64,000 nt of DNA from Roseivivax sediminis (GCF_900112685.1 NZ_FOMS01000005.1:186001-250000); one strand, 5' to 3'; numbered from the stretch's first letter, positions 53,779 through 63,133 are shown. The notes: generated by a model from the letters alone, not told the origin. A program made the numbers and translations.

Positions 53779-54095
53779 TGGCAGAGCACTCCGCAGCCCC
53801 CCTGATCCGCAAGGCCGCGTGGCTCGCCCTCGTGATGCTGCTTCTGATGGCGTGCTCGGTCGTGTCTGTCCTGATGCTGGACGGCTGGCTGGCCGTGGCC
53901 GTGCCGCTGGCGGTCGCCGTGCTCACCGCGACCATCGTGGCGCTGGCTTTCATGGAGGTGCAGAAGGCCGACGTGGTAAGCCAGATTTCCGCCGGAGTGG
54001 CGGTCGCCTTCCTCGGCATCCTCTTCGCGCTGACCTTCGCGGACGAGCTGACGCGCGCCCATATCCCGCCGACCTTCGAGGGCGCGGGCGAGTAG
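53778..54095 (+). CDS. ctaF: Cytochrome c oxidase subunit IV-like membrane protein
   Basis: 105 aa, three membrane helices (about 15-33, 37-57, 68-88). The order after subunits II, I and III, and the FMEVQKADVVSQISAG and ADELTRAHIPPT segments, fit the small prokaryotic subunit IV. It starts on the last base of the preceding stop (TGATG). It is the last gene of the 12-gene operon and converges on the DUF2783 gene with 12 bp between them. Confidence 0.8.
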   Translation: MAEHSAAPLIRKAAWLALVMLLLMACSVVSVLMLDGWLAVAVPLAVAVLTATIVALAFMEVQKADVVSQISAGVAVAFLGILFALTFADELTRAHIPPTFEGAGE

Positions 54096-54107
54096 GACGC
54101 CGCTGGG

Positions 54108-54302
54108 CTAGCGGTCAGGGCGCGCAGCGGCGTCGAGTGCCTGTTTCAACACCTCCCGGTCGCCGATGTGATTGCCAAGGATCAGGATGAGGCGCGCGTT
54201 GAAGGCGTGGCTTTCCGCCTCGCTCAACCCTTCGTGGGCGGCGAGAAGATCGCAATAGACGCCGTCGGGATCGGACAGGTTGGGATCGAGCGTCAGGGTC
54301 AT
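54108..54302 (-). CDS. DUF2783 domain-containing small protein
   Basis: 64 aa from ATG 54302. Soluble and mostly helical, with the family pattern DPNLSDPDGVYCDLLAAHEG, LSEAESHAFNARLILILGNHIGD and a final EVLKQALDAA. DUF2783 genes commonly follow an FAD monooxygenase in aromatic-degradation clusters; here the gap is 5 bp. A helper or stabiliser of that enzyme is a reasonable guess without proof. Confidence 0.85.
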   Translation of the reverse strand: MTLTLDPNLSDPDGVYCDLLAAHEGLSEAESHAFNARLILILGNHIGDREVLKQALDAAARPDR

Positions 54303-54307
54303 GTCGG

Positions 54308-55933
54308 TCACTCCTTTGCGCAGGCGTGGTGCAGGGCCGCGCGAACGGCGTCCGCCTCGAAAACGTCCCACCGCGCGGCGACATGCTGGTCGGGTCGGAT
54401 CAGGTAGACGCCCGACGAGGCATCCCCGAGATAGCGCTCGGCGAGCGCGCCGGCGGGGCTCTCCGAGGTGGACAGCGCCAGGCGCGTCGCGGTGATGCCG
54501 CCGTCCTCCACCGCCTCCGGCGCGTCCGCGTCGATCGTCAGGAGGGTGAAATTGGTGCCGAGCCGCTCCAGCAGATAGCCATCTGCGACTGGCGCGTCGG
54601 GACATGGCGCACCGGGCCGCGTCCGCGCCGGGCCACCGGTGAGCGCATCTGCCCCGTTGAGCGGCCCGGCGTCGTAGCTGCACGGCACCGACAGCCGGCC
54701 CGAGTTCACCAGAGGCCGGGCGAAGGCGTGCCGCTCTGCCAGGTCCAGCACCGCGTTCCGGAAAAGATGGCTGATCGCCGATTTCGGTGTGATGAAATCG
54801 GTGGAGCGCGTGGAATTCAGGATGTTCTCGTCGGCGCCGTGGCACCGCTCCGCGCAATAGGTGTCGAGGAGGCTCTCGGGGGCCTTGCCCGCCACGACGA
54901 GGCCGAGCTTCCAGCCGAGGTTGTCGACGTCCTGGATGCCGGAATTGGCCCCACGCGCCCCGAAGGGCGACACCTGGTGCGCCGCGTCACCGGCAAAGAG
55001 GACCCGACCGTGGCGGAACCTCTTCATCCGCCGGCACTGGAACGTGTAGATCGAGGACCAGACGATCTCGTACTCCACGCCGTCACCGAGCATCGCGTCG
55101 AGCCGCGCGCGGATGTTCTCTTCCTTCAGCTCCTTGGCGCGGTCCACGTCCCAGCCGATCTGGAAGTCGACGCGCCAGATGCCGTCCGGCTGCTTGTGAA
55201 GAAGGCAGGACGCGCCCGAGGACTTGAACGACGGCTCGAACCAGAACCAGCGCTCGGTCGGGAAATTGGCGCTCATGCGGATGTCGGCGATCAGGAAATT
55301 GTCGGTAAAGACCCTTCCCTCGAAATCGAGGCCCATCATCTTGCGCAAGGGAGACCCCGCGCCATCGGCTCCGATCAACCAGTCGGCGGCGACGCGATAC
55401 GGCCCCTCGGGCGTCATCACGTCGAGCAGAACGTGGTCGTCTCGCACCTCGGCCGCGTCGACCCTGTTCTTGCCGCGGATCTCGATGGGTGCCCCCTGCG
55501 TCTGCGCCTCGCGGACCCGCTCGACGAGGAAACGCTCGAAATATGGCTGCTGGAGGTTGATGAAGGCCGGGAACTTGTGCCCATCCTCCGGCAGGAGGTT
55601 GAATTCGAACACCTTGCGGTCCTCGTGGAAGACCTTGCCGAGGTTCCACACCACGCCCTTGCCCAGCATCGGCGCCGCCGCGCCCCAGCGGTCGCAGATC
55701 TCGAGCGTGCGCTTGGCAAAGCAGATCGCGCGGGAGCCTTGGCCGATCCCCTCGTGATCGTCGAGCACGACGACCGGGATGCCCTGCAGGCCGAGGTCGA
55801 GCGCGGTCGCGATCCCGATCGGGCCACCGCCGAGCACGACGACCGGATGCCGGACCGGCGCGCCCGCGTCCTGGTCGGCGCACTTGGCGTATGGATAGAG
55901 CTTGAACGCCAGGCCGTAACGGTCGTCCAGCAT
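54308..55933 (-). CDS. FAD-dependent aromatic monooxygenase (PheA/TfdB type)
   Basis: 541 aa from ATG 55933, which follows GGAGGACAACGGGG. Flavoprotein hydroxylase: the FAD beta-alpha-beta motif VVVLGGGPIGIATALDLG, the substrate/NADPH DG motif ADWLIGADGAGSPLRKMMG, and the second FAD motif VLFAGDAAHQVSPFGARG. The C-terminal thioredoxin-like part is present. Within a homogentisate operon it probably makes a ring hydroxylation that produces homogentisate or its precursor, such as from hydroxyphenylacetate. The exact substrate is not determined by sequence. Confidence 0.87.
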   Translation of the reverse strand: MLDDRYGLAFKLYPYAKCADQDAGAPVRHPVVVLGGGPIGIATALDLGLQGIPVVVLDDHEGIGQGSRAICFAKRTLEICDRWGAAAPMLGKGVVWNLGKVFHEDRKVFEFNLLPEDGHKFPAFINLQQPYFERFLVERVREAQTQGAPIEIRGKNRVDAAEVRDDHVLLDVMTPEGPYRVAADWLIGADGAGSPLRKMMGLDFEGRVFTDNFLIADIRMSANFPTERWFWFEPSFKSSGASCLLHKQPDGIWRVDFQIGWDVDRAKELKEENIRARLDAMLGDGVEYEIVWSSIYTFQCRRMKRFRHGRVLFAGDAAHQVSPFGARGANSGIQDVDNLGWKLGLVVAGKAPESLLDTYCAERCHGADENILNSTRSTDFITPKSAISHLFRNAVLDLAERHAFARPLVNSGRLSVPCSYDAGPLNGADALTGGPARTRPGAPCPDAPVADGYLLERLGTNFTLLTIDADAPEAVEDGGITATRLALSTSESPAGALAERYLGDASSGVYLIRPDQHVAARWDVFEADAVRAALHHACAKE

Positions 55934-56071
55934 CCCCGTTGTCCTCCCTTGGAATGCCGGGGCCGGCCTGCGACCGGCCCTCGGGCCTCTCGTCATGACG
56001 GGCTTTGCGCCCGTGATCCCCGCAAACGCTCCCCCTGAGCGTTTGCCGCGCCTCTGGCGCGGTCCCGGCGC

Positions 56072-57022
56072 TCACCCCTGCAGCGCCGCCCACATCTCCT
56101 TGTCGCGCGCGGCGGTCCAGACGCGCGGGGTGTCGATGCCTTGCGCCTCGTCGTAGGCCCGCGCAACGTTGAACGGCAGGCAATGCTCGTAGATCGCGTA
56201 ATCCTTGAACTTGGGGTCGCACTCCGCCCGCACGGCATCCCAAGCCTCTTTGAGCGTGCCGCCGCGGGCGACGACCTTGGCCGCAGGCTTGTACGTGCTG
56301 GCGACGAAATCGGCCGTGTTGGCGATGGCCTCGGCGACCTTTTGCTCGCCGACGAGCGCGTCGCCGCGGCCCGGCGCGATGCTCTTGGGCTCGAAAGAGG
56401 CGATGGCCGCCAGCGTCTCGGGCCAGTCCGCGAAATGCCCGTCGCCGCAATAGCAGGCCGAGTGATACTCGACGATGTCGCCGGTGAACATGACCTCCTG
56501 GTCGGGCACCCAGATCACCGCGTCGCCGGCAGTGTGCGCCCGGCCGAGATGCATGATGTCCACCCGCCGCTTGCCCAGATAGACGGACATGCCATCGCTG
56601 AACGTGGTCGTCGGCCAGGTCAGCCCGGGGATCTCCTCGTGCCCCTGGAAAAGCCGCGGGAAGCGCTCGAACTCGCTGTCCCAGTCCTCCTGCCCGCGTT
56701 CGGCCACCATGGACCGCGTCACGTCGGACATGATGACCTCGGGCGCGCCGTAGGCCGACGCGCCGAGCACGCGCACGGCGTGGTAATGGGTCATCACGAG
56801 ATGGCTGATCGGCTTGTCGGTCACCGAGCGCACGCACTCGATCACCTTGCGGGCAAGGCGCGGCGTGGCCTGCGCCTCGACGATCATCACGCTCTCGTCG
56901 CCGATGATGACGCCGGTGTTCGGGTCGCCCTCGGCGGTGAAGGCGTAAAGCCCGTCGCCCACTTCCGTGAAGCTGACGGTCTTCTCTTCCATGTCTCCGG
57001 CAGAGGCGAATGCCTTGGCCAT
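56072..57022 (-). CDS. MBL-fold protein of the homogentisate operon with changed metal motif
   Basis: 316 aa; AGGAGA 6 bp before ATG 57022. The metallo-beta-lactamase fold is clear (GDGLYAFTAEGDPNTGVIIGD, then THYHAVRV, HLGRAHTAGDAVIW, MFTGDIVEYH). The usual HxHxDH becomes H79xH81xV83R84, so one metal site lacks its Asp and His; histidine in the GRAHTAGD loop and the aspartate of TGDIVE remain. It may bind one metal or act differently. It sits between fahA and the FAD monooxygenase, with 12 bp to fahA, so it is part of the pathway. Confidence 0.82.
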   Translation of the reverse strand: MAKAFASAGDMEEKTVSFTEVGDGLYAFTAEGDPNTGVIIGDESVMIVEAQATPRLARKVIECVRSVTDKPISHLVMTHYHAVRVLGASAYGAPEVIMSDVTRSMVAERGQEDWDSEFERFPRLFQGHEEIPGLTWPTTTFSDGMSVYLGKRRVDIMHLGRAHTAGDAVIWVPDQEVMFTGDIVEYHSACYCGDGHFADWPETLAAIASFEPKSIAPGRGDALVGEQKVAEAIANTADFVASTYKPAAKVVARGGTLKEAWDAVRAECDPKFKDYAIYEHCLPFNVARAYDEAQGIDTPRVWTAARDKEMWAALQG

Positions 57023-57034
57023 GCGATCTCTCCT

Positions 57035-58300
57035 TTACTCTGTCGCCCAGCCGGGCAGGTCCCCGGCCGGCAGTATCGTTCCGGTGCAGACGCCGAAGCC
57101 GACGCGGTATCCGTCGCCCTGCGCGGCGCCGCGCAGGATCACCGTGTCGCCATCCAGAAGGAAGCTGCGGGTCTCCCCGGTCTCCAGCGTCAGAGGCGTC
57201 TGGCCGCCCCAGGAGAGCTCCAGCAGCGAGCCTAAGGCGCCCGCCTCGGAACCCGAGATCGTGCCCGAGCCCATCAGATCGCCGACCCGCATCGGGCAGC
57301 CCGACGTCGTGTGATGCGCCAGCTGCTGCGCCGAGGAATAGTACATCTCGCGGTAATTCGTGCGCGCGATCACCGTCTCGGCGCCGCCCTCCGGCACGAG
57401 CCCGACCTCCAGTGCGATGTCGTAGAGCATCGGCCCCGGTTCGCGCAGATAGGGCAGCAGCGCGCGCTCGCGCTCCGGCGCCCCGACGCGGAACGGCTCC
57501 AGCGCGGCTTTCGGCACGATCCAGGGCGAGATGCTGGTCGCCGTCGCCTTGGACTGGAACGGCCCGAGCGGCTGGTATTCCCAAGCCTGGATATCCCGCG
57601 CCGACCAGTCGTTCAGCAAGACGTAGCCGAAGATCATCTCGTCCGCCTCGGCCACGCTCACCATTCCGCACGACGGCTGTCCGACCACTGCGCCCAGCTC
57701 CAGCTCGAAGTCGAACCGCGCGCTCGGCGCGAAGCGCGGCAGCGTGTCCTCCGGTCCCTTGAGCTGGCCGTGCGGCCGCGTGACACCGGTGCCCGACACC
57801 ATCACCGAGGAGGCCCGCCCGTTATAGCCGATCGGGATCGACAGCCAGTTCGCCGGCAGCGCGTTCTCCGCCCCCCGGAACATCGTTCCGACATTGGTCG
57901 CGTGGTGCTTTCCGGCGTAGAAATCCGTGAACTCTGCCACGGTGAACGGCAGAACCATGCGGACACCGGCCTGCGGGACGAGGTACGCGTCCAGCGTCTC
58001 CGCCTCCGGCGCGCCTTCGGCCAGCATCTCGGTCAGCGCCGCGCGCAGCCGCGCCCAGACCGCGGGGCCGCGCGCCATGAACGCGGTCCAGTCGCCACCC
58101 GAGAAGACGGCCGGGGCCCCCGGCTCCACTTCGATCCGTCCATCCGCCTCGAGCCGCGTCACATCGAGGATCATCGCCCCGATCGCCACCCCGCAATGCG
58201 CGCCCGCCCCCACGGCGAAGGCGCCACAGGGCAGGTTGTTCAGCGGAAAGTCGGTCCCGGTGGAATTCGCGCTCTCCACCCAGCTTCGCATCAGGCCCAT
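57035..58300 (-). CDS. fahA: Fumarylacetoacetase
   Basis: 421 aa from ATG 58300 (AGGAG 5 bp upstream). Final step of homogentisate breakdown: fumarylacetoacetate to fumarate and acetoacetate. The N-terminal SH3-like domain starts SWVESANSTGTDFPLNNLPC. The catalytic barrel has FTDFYAGKHHATNVG, SSVMVSGTGVTRPHGQ, the metal-site FDFELELGAVVG, NDWSARDIQAWEYQPLGPFQSK and LMGSGTISGSE. It lies between hmgA and the MBL gene. No maleylacetoacetate isomerase gene (maiA/hmgC) is present in the window. Confidence 0.96.
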   Translation of the reverse strand: MGLMRSWVESANSTGTDFPLNNLPCGAFAVGAGAHCGVAIGAMILDVTRLEADGRIEVEPGAPAVFSGGDWTAFMARGPAVWARLRAALTEMLAEGAPEAETLDAYLVPQAGVRMVLPFTVAEFTDFYAGKHHATNVGTMFRGAENALPANWLSIPIGYNGRASSVMVSGTGVTRPHGQLKGPEDTLPRFAPSARFDFELELGAVVGQPSCGMVSVAEADEMIFGYVLLNDWSARDIQAWEYQPLGPFQSKATATSISPWIVPKAALEPFRVGAPERERALLPYLREPGPMLYDIALEVGLVPEGGAETVIARTNYREMYYSSAQQLAHHTTSGCPMRVGDLMGSGTISGSEAGALGSLLELSWGGQTPLTLETGETRSFLLDGDTVILRGAAQGDGYRVGFGVCTGTILPAGDLPGWATE

Positions 58301-58397
58301 GCGCACTCCTGCAGCCGCGCGCCCCTGCTTCTTCTCGTTCGAAATACTCCGGGGGAGTCGCCGCAGGCGACGGGGGCGGAGCCCCCATTCCGGCCCC

Positions 58398-59759
58398 TCA
58401 CTTCACCCCCGGCGTTCCGTCGAACTTCTTCTCGATCCCGTCCCAGCAATCGACGTAATCGTCCTGCAGCGGCGCCTCCCTCCCGGCGAACTCCGTCAGA
58501 TGCTGCGGAAAGCGCGTCTCGAACATGAACGACATCGTGTTGTCGAGCTTGGCGGGCGCCAGCTCGGCGTTCGACGCGCTCTCGAAAGCCTCGCGGTCGG
58601 GCCCGTGCGGCAGCATCATGTTGTGCAGCGACATGCCGCCGGGAACGAAGCCCTGCGGCTTGGCGTCGTACTGGCCGTAGATGTTGCCCATCAGTTCGGA
58701 CATGACGTTCTTGTGGTACCAGGGCGGGCGGAACGTGTCCTCGGCGACCATCCAGCGCTCGCGGAAGAGCACGAAGTCGATATTCGCGGTGCCCTCCACA
58801 CCGGAGGGCGCCGTCAGCACCGTGAAGATCGATGGATCGGGATGATCGAAGAGGATCGCGCCGACCGGGCAGTAGGTGTTCAGGTCGTACTTCACCGGGG
58901 CGTAATTGCCGTGCCAGGCGACGACGTCGAGCGGGCTGTGCCCGATCTCGCATTCATGGAACTGCCCGCACCACTTGATGGTGAGCGTCGAGGCCACGTC
59001 GCGATCCTCGAACGCCGCTACCGGCGTCTTGAAGTCGCGCCGGTTGGCCATGCAGTTGGCCCCGATCGGCCCGCGCCCCGGCAGGTCGAACTTCTGGCCG
59101 TAATTCTCGCACACGAACCCCCGGCACGGCCCCTCCAGCACCTCGACCCGGTAGACAAGCCCGCGCGGCAGGATCGCGATTTCCTGCGGGGCGAGGTCGA
59201 TCACCCCCAGCTCGGTCGAAAAGCGCAGCCGCCCCTCCTGTGGCACGACGAGCAATTCGCTGTCCGCCGAATAGAAATAGGCGTCCTCCATCGAGGCGTT
59301 CACGAGATAGACATGGCTCGCCATGCCCACTTGCGTGTTCACGTCGCCCGCGGTGGTCATCGTGCGCATGCCGGTCAGCCAGGTCAGCGCGTCCTCGCTA
59401 TGCGGGATCGGGTCCCAGCGGTACTGGCCGAGGCTCGTGACACCCTCCGGAACATGCGGGGCGCTCTTCCAGTACGGAAGATCGATGCGCTGGTACCGCC
59501 CGGAATGCTTCACCGAGGGGCGGATGCGATAACACCACGTGCGCTCGTTCCGGTGGCTCGGCGCGGTGAAGGCGGTGCCCGACAGCTGCTCGCCGTAGAG
59601 GCCGTAATTACACTTCTGCGGGCTGTTCATGCCCTGAGGCAGCGCGCCCGGCAGCGCTTCGGTCTCGAAGTCGTTGCTGAAGCCGGGCATGTAGCCCTCG
59701 GTCGTGCCGCCGCTTCCGGCTGCGCGCACCATACCGTTCGGAAGCTCCTGTGATGTCAT
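58398..59759 (-). CDS. hmgA: Homogentisate 1,2-dioxygenase
   Basis: 453 aa; GGGAGGGAGAGGG precedes the ATG. Non-heme iron ring-cleaving enzyme, homogentisate to maleylacetoacetate. Marks: [25 protein letters not shown], the jelly-roll core, and the iron site area [34 protein letters not shown] (His and Glu ligands), then [19 protein letters not shown]. First gene of the five-gene minus-strand operon, with an operator-like palindrome 53-70 bp upstream. Confidence 0.97.
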   Translation of the reverse strand: MTSQELPNGMVRAAGSGGTTEGYMPGFSNDFETEALPGALPQGMNSPQKCNYGLYGEQLSGTAFTAPSHRNERTWCYRIRPSVKHSGRYQRIDLPYWKSAPHVPEGVTSLGQYRWDPIPHSEDALTWLTGMRTMTTAGDVNTQVGMASHVYLVNASMEDAYFYSADSELLVVPQEGRLRFSTELGVIDLAPQEIAILPRGLVYRVEVLEGPCRGFVCENYGQKFDLPGRGPIGANCMANRRDFKTPVAAFEDRDVASTLTIKWCGQFHECEIGHSPLDVVAWHGNYAPVKYDLNTYCPVGAILFDHPDPSIFTVLTAPSGVEGTANIDFVLFRERWMVAEDTFRPPWYHKNVMSELMGNIYGQYDAKPQGFVPGGMSLHNMMLPHGPDREAFESASNAELAPAKLDNTMSFMFETRFPQHLTEFAGREAPLQDDYVDCWDGIEKKFDGTPGVK

Positions 59760-59811
59760 CGACCCTCTCCCTCCCGGCTGAGGCCGGCACGATTCGATGT
59801 GCGGGCAGTAT

Positions 59812-59860
59812 TCGTTGCATACGCAACGAGGTCAAGAAACCGTTGCATTCGAGACGAATT
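59812..59860. promoter_or_regulatory. Palindromic operator between hmgA and the MarR-type regulator
   Basis: TCGTTGC-ATAC-GCAACGA (59812-59829) is a perfect 7-bp dyad. A second, partial site, CGTTGCATTC followed by GAGACGAATT (59841-59860), shares the CGTTGCAT half. Two such sites in the divergent promoter fit dimer binding by the adjacent MarR protein. Confidence 0.65.
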
Positions 59861-59900
59861 CGGGAAATCAAGGGCCGAGGACAAGACCGGGACACTCCCC

Positions 59901-60341
59901 GTGAGCAAGGACCTGCCCGATTTTCACCTGGCGCGCTTCCTGCCCTACCGGCTGACCGTGGCGGGCGCGCATCTGAGCGCGGGACTCGCCCGGCGCTACA
60001 AGGCCGAGTTCGGCATTTCGGTCGCCGAATGGCGCATCCTCGTACATCTTGCCGATGCCGGCGAGGTCTCGATCCGCGATCTCGAGGCGCGCGTGCATCT
60101 GGAGAAGTCGAAGGCGAGCCGCGCCGCATCACGACTCGTCGCGGCAGGCCATGTCACCAAGGTTCCGAACGCCGACGACCGGCGCCTGGTGCGCCTGTCG
60201 CTGAGCGATGGCGGGCGGGCGCTGATGGGCGAGCTGCTGCCGATGGCGGCGGCGTACCAGGAGAAGCTGGAAATCGTGCTCGGTCCCCATCTCCATGGCC
60301 TCGAAGCCGCGCTGGACCGGCTGATGGCGGAAGACCTGTGA
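59901..60341 (+). CDS. MarR-family regulator of the homogentisate operon (HmgR-like)
   Basis: 146 aa from GTG 59901. The start was chosen because the next in-frame start upstream (59799) would put the operator inside the gene and add a non-conserved leader. Winged-helix DNA-binding protein: RRYKAEFGISVAEWRILVHL, recognition helix LEARVHLEKSKASRAASRLV, and the wing NADDRRLVRLSLSDGGRALM. Such regulators repress until the aromatic ligand binds; homogentisate is the natural candidate. Divergent from hmgA across a palindromic site. Confidence 0.88.
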   Translation: MSKDLPDFHLARFLPYRLTVAGAHLSAGLARRYKAEFGISVAEWRILVHLADAGEVSIRDLEARVHLEKSKASRAASRLVAAGHVTKVPNADDRRLVRLSLSDGGRALMGELLPMAAAYQEKLEIVLGPHLHGLEAALDRLMAEDL

Positions 60342-60429
60342 TCGCGGAATTTACCGGTTTCGGGGCGACGCCGGCGCCTGCCTCTGCCGCCCCGCACGCC
60401 CTTTCCGCGACCGACACGGATGCCACCGC

Positions 60430-61812
60430 ATGAAACTGGTCAACCGGATCTACGACGACCTGCGCCCCGGCGAGACGGCCGAGCTCAAGAAACTGGTGAC
60501 GCAGGACGATCTCTATATCTTCGCGGCGGCGTCGGGGAACTACAACCCGATGCACCTGCCCGAGACCGACGGCGACGGCCGGCCCGAGCAGGTCGCCCCC
60601 GGCATGTTCGTCGCCTCGATGATCTCGGCCGTTCTGGGCAACCTGCTGCCCGGGCCCGGCACGCTCTACCGTACGCAAAGCCTGGAGTTTCATGACCGCG
60701 CGCATGCGGGGGACGAGCTCATCTGCACCGTCACGGTCGAGGAGAAGCTGCCCGGTGGCGCCGTGCGCCTGTCGACCAGGGTGCGGCGCAGTTCGGACGA
60801 CGCGCCCATCGTGACCGGCACCGCCGAGGTGCTGGCCCCTGACCGGCCCTTCGACGGCGGCGACCTGGAGATCCCCGGCCTCGTCGTCCAGCGCCACCGC
60901 CACTTCGACGCGCTTCTGGAGCGTGTGCGCCCCCTCCCCGCGCTGCCGACCGCGGTGGTGGCGCCGGACGATCCCAACTCTCTCGGCGGCGCCCTGCTGG
61001 CGGCCCGGGAAGGGTTGATCGAACCGATCCTCGTCGGTCGGGAGCCGGGCATCCGCGCCGCCGCCGAAGGCATGGGCGCCGACCTTTCGGGGATCGAGCT
61101 GATCGACGTGCCGGGGGGCGACAAGCTCGCCGCGGCGATGGCCTGCCGGCTGGTGCACGAGGGCCGCGCCGCGGCGGTAATGAAGGGGCACCTGCACACC
61201 GACGATCTGCTGGTGCCGATGCTGGACAAGCAGACCGGCCTTCGGGTGGGCCGCCGCTTCACGCATGTCTTCGTGATGGACGTGCCGGGCCTGCCGCATC
61301 CGGTCATGGTGACCGACGCGGCGATCAACATCACGCCCGACCTTTTGACCAAGGCCGACATCGTGCAGAACGCCATCGACCTGTCGCACTCGCTGGGGAT
61401 CGAGCCGCGCGTCGGCATCCTGTCGGCGGTGGAGACGGTCAATCCGGCGATCCAGTCCTCGCTGGACGCGGCGGCGCTGTCGAAGATGGCCGACCGCGGC
61501 CAGATCACTGGCGGCGAGGTGGACGGCCCTCTGGCGATGGACAACGCCGTGGACCCGGGCGCGGCGACGACCAAGGGCCTCAAGGGCGGTGTCGCGGGCC
61601 GGGCCAATATCCTCGTGGTGCCGTCGCTCGACGCCGGCAACATGCTGGCCAAGCAGCTGGCCTTCATTTCCCACGCCGAGGGCGCGGGTCTGGTGCTCGG
61701 CGCGCGCGTACCGGTGATCCTCAACTCCCGCTCCGACAGCCCGATGTCGCGGCTCGCCTCCTGCGCCGTCGCGGTGCTGCACCACGCCGCCCGCACGGGG
61801 GCGCCGGCATGA
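60430..61812 (+). CDS. Bifunctional MaoC-like hydratase / phosphate acetyltransferase fusion
   Basis: 460 aa. N-terminal MaoC hot-dog domain (about 10-145): the R-hydratase motif reads AASGNYNPMH, keeping H42 but with N37 where the catalytic Asp normally stands. The C-terminal phosphate acetyl/butyryltransferase domain (about 165-450) has VMKGHLHTDDLLVPML, FVMDVPGLPHPVMVTDAAIN, ILSAVETVNPAIQSSLDA, ITGGEVDGPLAMDNAVDP and NILVVPSLDAGNMLAKQL. It swaps acyl-CoA and acyl phosphate. It overlaps ackA by 4 bp, so both act together in acetate or propionate activation or disposal. Confidence 0.9.
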   Translation: MKLVNRIYDDLRPGETAELKKLVTQDDLYIFAAASGNYNPMHLPETDGDGRPEQVAPGMFVASMISAVLGNLLPGPGTLYRTQSLEFHDRAHAGDELICTVTVEEKLPGGAVRLSTRVRRSSDDAPIVTGTAEVLAPDRPFDGGDLEIPGLVVQRHRHFDALLERVRPLPALPTAVVAPDDPNSLGGALLAAREGLIEPILVGREPGIRAAAEGMGADLSGIELIDVPGGDKLAAAMACRLVHEGRAAAVMKGHLHTDDLLVPMLDKQTGLRVGRRFTHVFVMDVPGLPHPVMVTDAAINITPDLLTKADIVQNAIDLSHSLGIEPRVGILSAVETVNPAIQSSLDAAALSKMADRGQITGGEVDGPLAMDNAVDPGAATTKGLKGGVAGRANILVVPSLDAGNMLAKQLAFISHAEGAGLVLGARVPVILNSRSDSPMSRLASCAVAVLHHAARTGAPA

Positions 61813-62993
61813 GCGGCGCGATCCTCACGCTGAACGCGGGCTCCTCCTCGCTCAAGGTCGCGCTTTATGCCGAGTGCGGCGAGCGGCAGCTCGCCCGCGG
61901 TCACGCAGACCGGATCGGCCCGGACGGCACGCTGACCCTGACCGATGCGGACGGCGCGGCGCTGCCGGTGGGCGCGGGTCCGGTTGCGACGCATCGCGAC
62001 GCGCTCGACCGGGTGCTGGAGACCCTGGCCCGCGCGCGACCCGAGGACCGCATCGCCGCGATCGGACATCGCGTCGTGCATGGCGGGATCGCCCACGAGG
62101 CGCCCGTGCCGGTTACCGAGGGCCTGCTCGACGTTCTCGACCGGCTGTCGCAATTCGCGCCGCTGCACCAGCCCCACAACCTCGCCGGCATCCGTGCGGC
62201 AGAGGCGGCCTTTCCGGGCACGCCACAGGTGGCCTGCTTCGACACCGCCTTCCACCGCACGCACCCCTTCGTGAACGACACCTTCGCCCTGCCCCGCCGC
62301 TTTTACGACCGAGGCGTGCGGCGCTACGGCTTCCACGGGCTGAGCTACGAGTACATCACCGGCGAGCTGGCCCGGACCGACCCGGCGCTGGCCAGAGGTC
62401 GGGTCATAATCGCCCACCTCGGCAACGGCGCCTCGATGTGCGGCATCCGGGGCGGGCGTTCCGTCGCCTCCACGATGGGGTTCTCGGCGCTCGACGGGCT
62501 GCCCATGGGCACCAGGTGCGGGCAACTCGATCCCGGCGTGGTCCTGTACCTGATGACCGAGGAAGGCATGGACGCCGCCGCGATCTCGGATCTTCTCTAT
62601 ACGCAATCGGGTCTTCTGGGCCTGTCGGGCGGGCTGAGCAACGACATGCGCACGCTCGAAGCCTCGGCGGCGCCCGAGGCGCGCGAGGCCATCGATTACT
62701 TCACCTTCCGCATCCGCCGAGAGCTCGGCGCCATGGCCGCCGCGCTCGGCGGGGTCGACGCGATGGTCTTCTGCGGCGGCATCGGCGAGAACTCCGCACC
62801 CATCCGCGAGGCGGTCTGCGCGCCGCTGGAATGGATGGGCGTCGTCCTCGACAACGCCGCCAACCGCGCCCATGCCCGTGTCATCTCGACGGCCGGGGCG
62901 CCGGTGCAGGTCATGGTCGTGCCGACCAACGAGGAACTGGTGATCGCGCGCGCCACCCGCGCGCTGACGGGCGGTGAGGCCGCGCAGACCTGA
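61809..62993 (+). CDS. ackA: Acetate kinase (acetate/propionate kinase)
   Basis: 394 aa. Makes ATP from acetyl phosphate or the reverse. ASKHA fold: the start [16 protein letters not shown] binds phosphate; [27 protein letters not shown] (catalytic Asp), [47 protein letters not shown] and [17 protein letters not shown] follow in order. Propionyl phosphate would also fit and would connect it to the pcc pathway; sequence alone does not decide. Coupled to the phosphotransacetylase fusion by an ATGA overlap. Confidence 0.95.
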   Translation: MSGAILTLNAGSSSLKVALYAECGERQLARGHADRIGPDGTLTLTDADGAALPVGAGPVATHRDALDRVLETLARARPEDRIAAIGHRVVHGGIAHEAPVPVTEGLLDVLDRLSQFAPLHQPHNLAGIRAAEAAFPGTPQVACFDTAFHRTHPFVNDTFALPRRFYDRGVRRYGFHGLSYEYITGELARTDPALARGRVIIAHLGNGASMCGIRGGRSVASTMGFSALDGLPMGTRCGQLDPGVVLYLMTEEGMDAAAISDLLYTQSGLLGLSGGLSNDMRTLEASAAPEAREAIDYFTFRIRRELGAMAAALGGVDAMVFCGGIGENSAPIREAVCAPLEWMGVVLDNAANRAHARVISTAGAPVQVMVVPTNEELVIARATRALTGGEAAQT

Positions 62994-63133
62994 CAGTTCC
63001 ATTGGCGCACGAGACGCCCCGTCGGCTGCCACCCCTCGACCGCTGGGGCGCCCTGGCCCTGCCATATCCCGACGCGCTCCGGGCCGCGTGGACTGTTGCC
63101 GTGCCACCATTTGGCTGTTATCCAGCGCTCAAA

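Noticed and set aside
60154-63110. Long minus-strand frames opposite the Pta fusion and ackA
   Set aside because: Overlap two complete enzyme genes and carry no motif.
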